From Candidatus Scatoplasma merdavium (GTDB lineage: Bacteria; Bacillota_I; Bacilli_A; RFN20; CAG-288), in NCBI GenBank assembly GCA_017694135.1, contig JADING010000129.1, positions 1 through 9,897 on the forward strand: a stretch of 9,897 nt of DNA. The letters run 5' to 3'. Below, piece after piece: positions 8,322 through 9,897 of the stretch (position 1 is the stretch's first letter; each line of letters starts with the position of its first letter). The position numbers and the translations under genes were made by a program. The notes beneath the pieces are model-generated. The model searched no databases. It had not been told where the DNA came from and saw only the letters and a program-made list of their open reading frames with translations.

Positions 8322-8783
8322 ATGGCAGATTGTGTTTACGGAAGGAATCCGGTTAAGAATCTCATTGAGGCTAATCCTCAGAAGATAGTTAAAATTTATC
8401 TTTTAGACTCTCCTTCGCTTAAAGATATCTATTTTTTAGCTAAAAAGGCGAATGTGGCAGTCGAGTACGCTGCTAAATCTATGTTGAATAAATACGCCGG
8501 ACCAAACGTCAATAACCAAGGTGTCGTCGCTTTGACTAAGCCGTTTGAATACTGCGATTTGACCAACTTTCTTTCAAAGCTCAAAGGTAAAACAAACTCT
8601 TTAGTTATTATCCTCGATGGTATTGAAGATCCGGTTAACTTCGGTTCGATAATTAGAACAGCTTGCTGCTTTGAAGTAGATGGCATAATCATTGGGAAAA
8701 ACCGTCAGGTTCAAATCACACCGACTGTTTCATGTTTAGTGGATAAAAATGCTGTCCACTGTAAAAACCCTGAAAAACGATGA
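8322..8783 (+). CDS. rlmB: truncated 23S rRNA 2'-O-methyltransferase, SpoU/TrmH family (RlmB-like), 3' end lost
   Basis: The product begins like RlmB, which methylates the 2'-OH of G2251 in 23S rRNA. VYGRNPVKNLIE opens the N-terminal RNA-binding (L30e-like) domain, NNQGVVAL closes it, and the SPOUT linker and motif 1 follow: LDGIEDPVNFGSIIRTA, with the conserved N-x-G-x3-R. After ITPTV (residues ~132-136, near base 8730) homology stops. The last 17 residues are unrelated and the TGA falls in the loop of a terminator hairpin. The protein is 153 residues against ~245 for the family. Motifs 2 and 3, which form the SAM-binding trefoil knot, are absent and I find no continuation in another frame. 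The start at 8322 is supported by GGGAG seven bases upstream; the longer frame from TTG 8274 runs through the promoter. The 5' end looks intact and expressed, but the product should have no methyltransferase activity. It may be a pseudogene. Confidence 0.82.
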   Translation: MADCVYGRNPVKNLIEANPQKIVKIYLLDSPSLKDIYFLAKKANVAVEYAAKSMLNKYAGPNVNNQGVVALTKPFEYCDLTNFLSKLKGKTNSLVIILDGIEDPVNFGSIIRTACCFEVDGIIIGKNRQVQITPTVSCLVDKNAVHCKNPEKR

Positions 8784-8799
8784 GTTTTTCAGGGTTTTT
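8763..8799 (+). terminator. intrinsic terminator after truncated rlmB
   Basis: A perfect 16-bp inverted repeat (AAAAACCCTGAAAAAC, loop GATGA, GTTTTTCAGGGTTTTT) ends in a T run. The A tract on the left arm means it could also act on reverse transcripts. The rlmB-like frame stops inside the loop, so transcription and reading frame end together. Confidence 0.85.
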
Positions 8800-8904
8800 G
8801 CTACTTTTCTGGTAAAAATAGGGGATTTTTCCTATAGTAAGATAGGTTTTAATTTTATGCTGACTTTTTGCCTTTTCTGAGCAAAAACAGGACTTGAACC
8901 TTAT

Positions 8905-8913
8905 TGATATAAT
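8905..8913 (+). promoter_or_regulatory. possible extended -10 promoter element
   Basis: TGATATAAT matches the extended -10 consensus TGnTATAAT exactly. No good -35 box lies at 16-18 bases; TTGAAC at 8894 is too close. Transcription from here would run into the 8973-9005 hairpin after roughly 80 bases. One match of this kind in AT-rich DNA is weak evidence. Confidence 0.2.
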
Positions 8914-8972
8914 CTGCATAGTTTACATCTTTAAGAGTATCAATTATAGATTGATAAGAATGGTTTCCATAT

Positions 8973-9005
8973 ACTACTTCAATATATTTTGAAGTAGTTA
9001 TTTTT
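8973..9005 (+). terminator. hairpin with T tract, possible weak terminator
   Basis: ACTACTTCAA and TTGAAGTAGT form a perfect 10-bp stem around a six-base loop, followed by TATTTTT. The stem is AT-rich, so termination would be weak. No gene precedes it on this strand; it may end a short transcript or be a leftover from a rearranged gene. Confidence 0.4.
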
Positions 9006-9014
9006 ACCTTTTAT

Positions 9015-9368
9015 ACACACGTTGAGACGCTGGTTCTTTTGTCCCACAAAGAACCCGACAGTCGTATCAGCGTAAAAGTTGAGTTTGGTGAGAAAGAAGG
9101 GCAAATTTCTTTGGCTGAAACACAAAAGCAAGTAGAAGATTCAAAACCGAAAGCAAAAACGACTTATAAACAAATACAGAAATATGTCGAAGAGAATTAT
9201 GGATTCAAAGTGCATACGGCATATATTGCGGAGGTTAAGCGTAATTTGGGGTTGCCAATGTATGATGCTCCCAACGCAGTTGAAGAATTAAAACGTCCGC
9301 GATCGCATCCGACAGAAAAGATGGTTTTGGCTATTAAAGAAACTCTGGCTCATTTTGAAATAATATAA
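9015..9368 (+). pseudogene. 3' remnant of an RlmD/RumA-like RNA m5U methyltransferase with Clostridia-type C-terminal extension
   Basis: The reading frame from ~9015 begins THVETLVLLSHKEPDS, the terminal strand of TrmA/RumA (RlmD) methyltransferases, then continues into a small domain ending KETLAHFEII. The extension (KTTYKQIQKYVEENYGFKV, then TAYIAEVKRNLGLPMYDAPN) resembles a helix-turn-helix-like tail that I recall on many Clostridia RumA proteins and related DNA methylases; that resemblance is from memory. The TRAM domain, SAM-binding region and catalytic cysteine are all absent: upstream of 9015 the frame stays open to a stop at 8955-8957 but shows no homology. A TTG at 9039 could give 109 residues but has no ribosome binding site. 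A strong terminator follows, so the 3' end looks native and only the 5' part was lost. It could be a standalone regulator of this domain type, but the HVETLVLL segment argues for a truncated methyltransferase. Confidence 0.65.
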
Positions 9369-9372
9369 TAGG

Positions 9373-9407
9373 GAAAAGCGCAAGCCTGTCACTTGCGCTT
9401 TTCTTGT
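9373..9407 (+). terminator. intrinsic terminator after the methyltransferase remnant
   Basis: GAAAAGCGCAAG and CTTGCGCTTTTC form a perfect 12-bp stem with loop CCTGTCA, ending in TTTTCTTGT. It starts four bases after the TAA at 9366-9368. The symmetrical A/T flanks would allow it to work in either direction. Confidence 0.8.
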
Positions 9408-9428
9408 ATAAGTCCAACAAGCGGAGCC

Positions 9429-9546
9429 ATTCCGGTGATAATGGCGATGAGGATCCACCTGTTCCCATTCCAAACACAGAAGTTAAGCTCTCTTACGCCG
9501 AAAGTACTTGAGGATCACCCTCCGGGAGGATAGGTAGTTGCCGCAT
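9429..9546 (+). rRNA. rrf: 5S ribosomal RNA
   Basis: The core is unmistakable: GTTCCCATTCCAAACACAGA, AAGTTAAGCTC, CGCCGAAAGTACTTG and GGGAGGATAGGTAG occur in order and spacing, over 118 bases. Helix II (GGCG/CGCC and GAG/CTC) and helix IV (GAGG/CCTC) pair. Helix I is irregular: the 5' end ATTCCGGTG meets the 3' end TTGCCGCAT with one mismatch (T9431 against C9544) and one bulged C, where ATGCGGTG would pair fully. No 23S rRNA lies upstream; instead a protein-gene terminator ends about 25 bases before it and I see no convincing promoter. tRNA-Asn begins six bases after the 3' end, so the two are co-transcribed. The gene is certain; whether it is functional is not. Confidence 0.93.
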
Positions 9547-9552
9547 CCATAT

Positions 9553-9627
9553 TGCCCCTTAGCTCAGTCGGTGAGCATTCGGCTGTTAACCGAAGTGTCG
9601 TCAGTTCGAGTCTGTCAGGGGCAGCCA
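9553..9627 (+). tRNA. tRNA-Asn (anticodon GTT), CCA encoded
   Basis: The acceptor stem TGCCCCT/AGGGGCA has seven full pairs, followed by discriminator G and encoded CCA. The D stem is GCTC/GAGC. The anticodon stem TTCGG/CCGAA closes loop CTGTTAA, giving anticodon GTT for asparagine. The T loop is TTCGAGT. Two flaws are visible. The D loop AGTCGGT has seven bases and lacks the conserved A21 before GAGC. The T stem GTCAG/CTGTC has a T-T mismatch at the second pair. The gene follows 5S rRNA by six bases, a common order at the end of Clostridia rRNA operons. Confidence 0.93.
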
Positions 9628-9657
9628 TCTTTGTAGTACGAAAAAGCAACAACAGAC

Positions 9658-9693
9658 AAAAAGCACAAGATATTGCGTATCTTGTGCTTTTTT
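9658..9693 (+). terminator. intrinsic terminator of the 5S-tRNA unit
   Basis: AAAAAGCACAAGATA and TATCTTGTGCTTTTT form a perfect 15-bp stem around loop TTGCG, with one further T after it. It lies 30 bases after the tRNA CCA and is the natural end of the 5S-tRNA-Asn transcript. Confidence 0.88.
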
Positions 9694-9716
9694 GTTACTA
9701 TATCTTGTGTTTTTGT
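9678..9716 (+). repeat. imperfect direct repeat of the terminator 3' arm
   Basis: TATCTTGTGCTTTTTTGT (9678-9695) recurs as TATCTTGTGTTTTTGT (9701-9716), lacking one C and one T. The second copy has no left arm, so it looks like a partial duplication of the terminator, or a spare right arm that could pair with the same left arm. Confidence 0.5.
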
Positions 9717-9776
9717 CGTTGAACAAAATCTTTGAATTTAACAGCTGCATTTAGTTAATTATTCGTGGGGAATTTG

Positions 9777-9810
9777 CGGGTAGGTAGGTTTTAACTGCCT
9801 ACCCGTTTTT
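9777..9810 (+). terminator. second intrinsic terminator downstream of tRNA-Asn
   Basis: CGGGTAGGTAG and CTGCCTACCCG pair over 11 bp (one T-G wobble) around loop GTTTTAA, followed by TTTTT. No gene lies between the previous terminator and this one, so it may be a backup terminator or the end of a short untranslated transcript. Confidence 0.75.
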
Positions 9811-9812
9811 CG

Positions 9813-9859
9813 TTACCGCACGGTTTTAGTGCATTTTAATATGCGCTATATTGCGGTAA
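9813..9859 (+). other. nested stem-loop in the gene-free right end
   Basis: TTACCGCA (9813-9820) pairs with TGCGGTAA (9852-9859). Inside, GTGCAT (9829-9834) pairs with ATGCGC (9841-9846), one T-G wobble, around a six-base loop. No T run follows, so it is not a plain terminator. It may be the start of a structured leader or RNA for a gene beyond the window. The 270 bases from 9628 to 9897 contain no supportable protein gene. Confidence 0.4.
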
Positions 9860-9897
9860 GTTGATTGCGCCTACGAACTTATAGATAATTTCGACTT

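Larger units (their letters stand above)
8811..9008. repeat. 10-bp inverted repeat pair framing the junction segment
   Basis: GGTAAAAATA (8811-8820) is matched by its exact reverse complement TATTTTTACC (8999-9008). The 198-bp interval holds no intact gene and sits between two truncated methyltransferase genes. The arms are AT-rich and short, and no clear target-site duplication flanks them. A small non-autonomous element is possible, but chance is a real alternative. Confidence 0.3.
8855..9010 (-). other. orphan reverse-strand reading frame, possible gene remnant
   Basis: On the reverse strand 51 codons are open from 9010 down to a TAA at 8855-8857, bounded upstream by a stop at 9011-9013. 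The composition looks protein-like (segments VVYGNHSYQSIIDTLKDVNY and INKVQVLFLLRKGKKSA), but there is no ATG, GTG or TTG start and no ribosome binding site. It could be the C-terminal end of a gene cut off at the 9010-9015 junction. I recognise no family. A chance frame in AT-rich DNA cannot be excluded. Confidence 0.2.

Noticed and set aside
8716..8919. 67-residue reverse-strand frame starting with ATG
   Set aside because: It runs through both arms of the terminator and into the 3' end of the rlmB-like gene on the other strand, has no ribosome binding site and no recognisable motif.
9039..9041. TTG 9039 as a genuine start of a 109-residue gene
   Set aside because: There is no ribosome binding site, and the homologous frame clearly extends upstream to at least 9015 (THVETLVLL).
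9732..9760. TTGAAT/TTAATT as a promoter
   Set aside because: The -10 match is only about three of six bases and the unit would immediately run into a terminator with no gene in between.
1..9897. CRISPR array, toxin-antitoxin pair, transposase or integrase
   Set aside because: I looked for regularly spaced repeats, small paired genes and recombinase motifs on both strands and found none.

Overview
The window reads as a low-GC Gram-positive (Bacillota) chromosome, probably a small-genome gut lineage on the Bacilli/Tenericutes side (RF39- or RFN20-like). This placement is an inference from AT-rich codon use, strong AGGAGG ribosome binding sites, the gene families and tight gene packing. TGA is a true stop here (mnmA, the Nudix gene and rimO end with it) and Trp is TGG, so the code is standard and not the Mycoplasma code.

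Positions 1-8225 form one compact forward-strand gene run with no visible internal terminator. It holds the 3' two thirds of mnmA (tRNA 2-thiouridylase), a Nudix hydrolase, rimO (ribosomal protein S12 methylthiotransferase), two half-transporters forming a heterodimeric ABC exporter, cysS (cysteinyl-tRNA synthetase) and an MgtC/SapB-family membrane protein. Neighbours overlap or nearly touch (32-bp overlap, 12-nt gap, ATGA overlap, 17-bp overlap, 10-nt gap, TAATG overlap), so translational coupling is likely. The common theme is translation: tRNA thiolation, ribosomal protein modification and tRNA charging. The exporter and MgtC protein are membrane passengers.

Positions 8226-8800 carry a good sigma-A-type promoter and a separate gene that starts as rlmB (23S rRNA 2'-O-methyltransferase). 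It loses homology about 136 codons in and runs straight into a perfect 16-bp terminator hairpin. The part encoding the SAM-binding knot is missing.

Positions 8800-9014 are a junction with no intact gene. They hold a 10-bp inverted-repeat pair framing about 198 bp, an orphan reverse-strand reading frame of 51 codons without a start, and a second hairpin followed by T residues. From about 9015 the sequence enters, in frame, the last ~118 codons of an RlmD/RumA-like RNA m5U methyltransferase with a Clostridia-type C-terminal extension; its catalytic part is absent. A strong terminator, a 5S rRNA gene, tRNA-Asn(GTT) and two more terminators follow. The window ends in a structured non-coding stretch.

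The left 8.2 kb is ordinary and coherent. The interest lies in the right 1.2 kb: two truncated RNA-methyltransferase genes meet at a scar-like junction, next to 5S and tRNA genes that show structural defects and have no 16S/23S visible upstream. This could be a real rearrangement or a misassembly at an rRNA locus, and the sequence alone cannot decide. I do not see a convincing new defence, mobile or regulatory system here.
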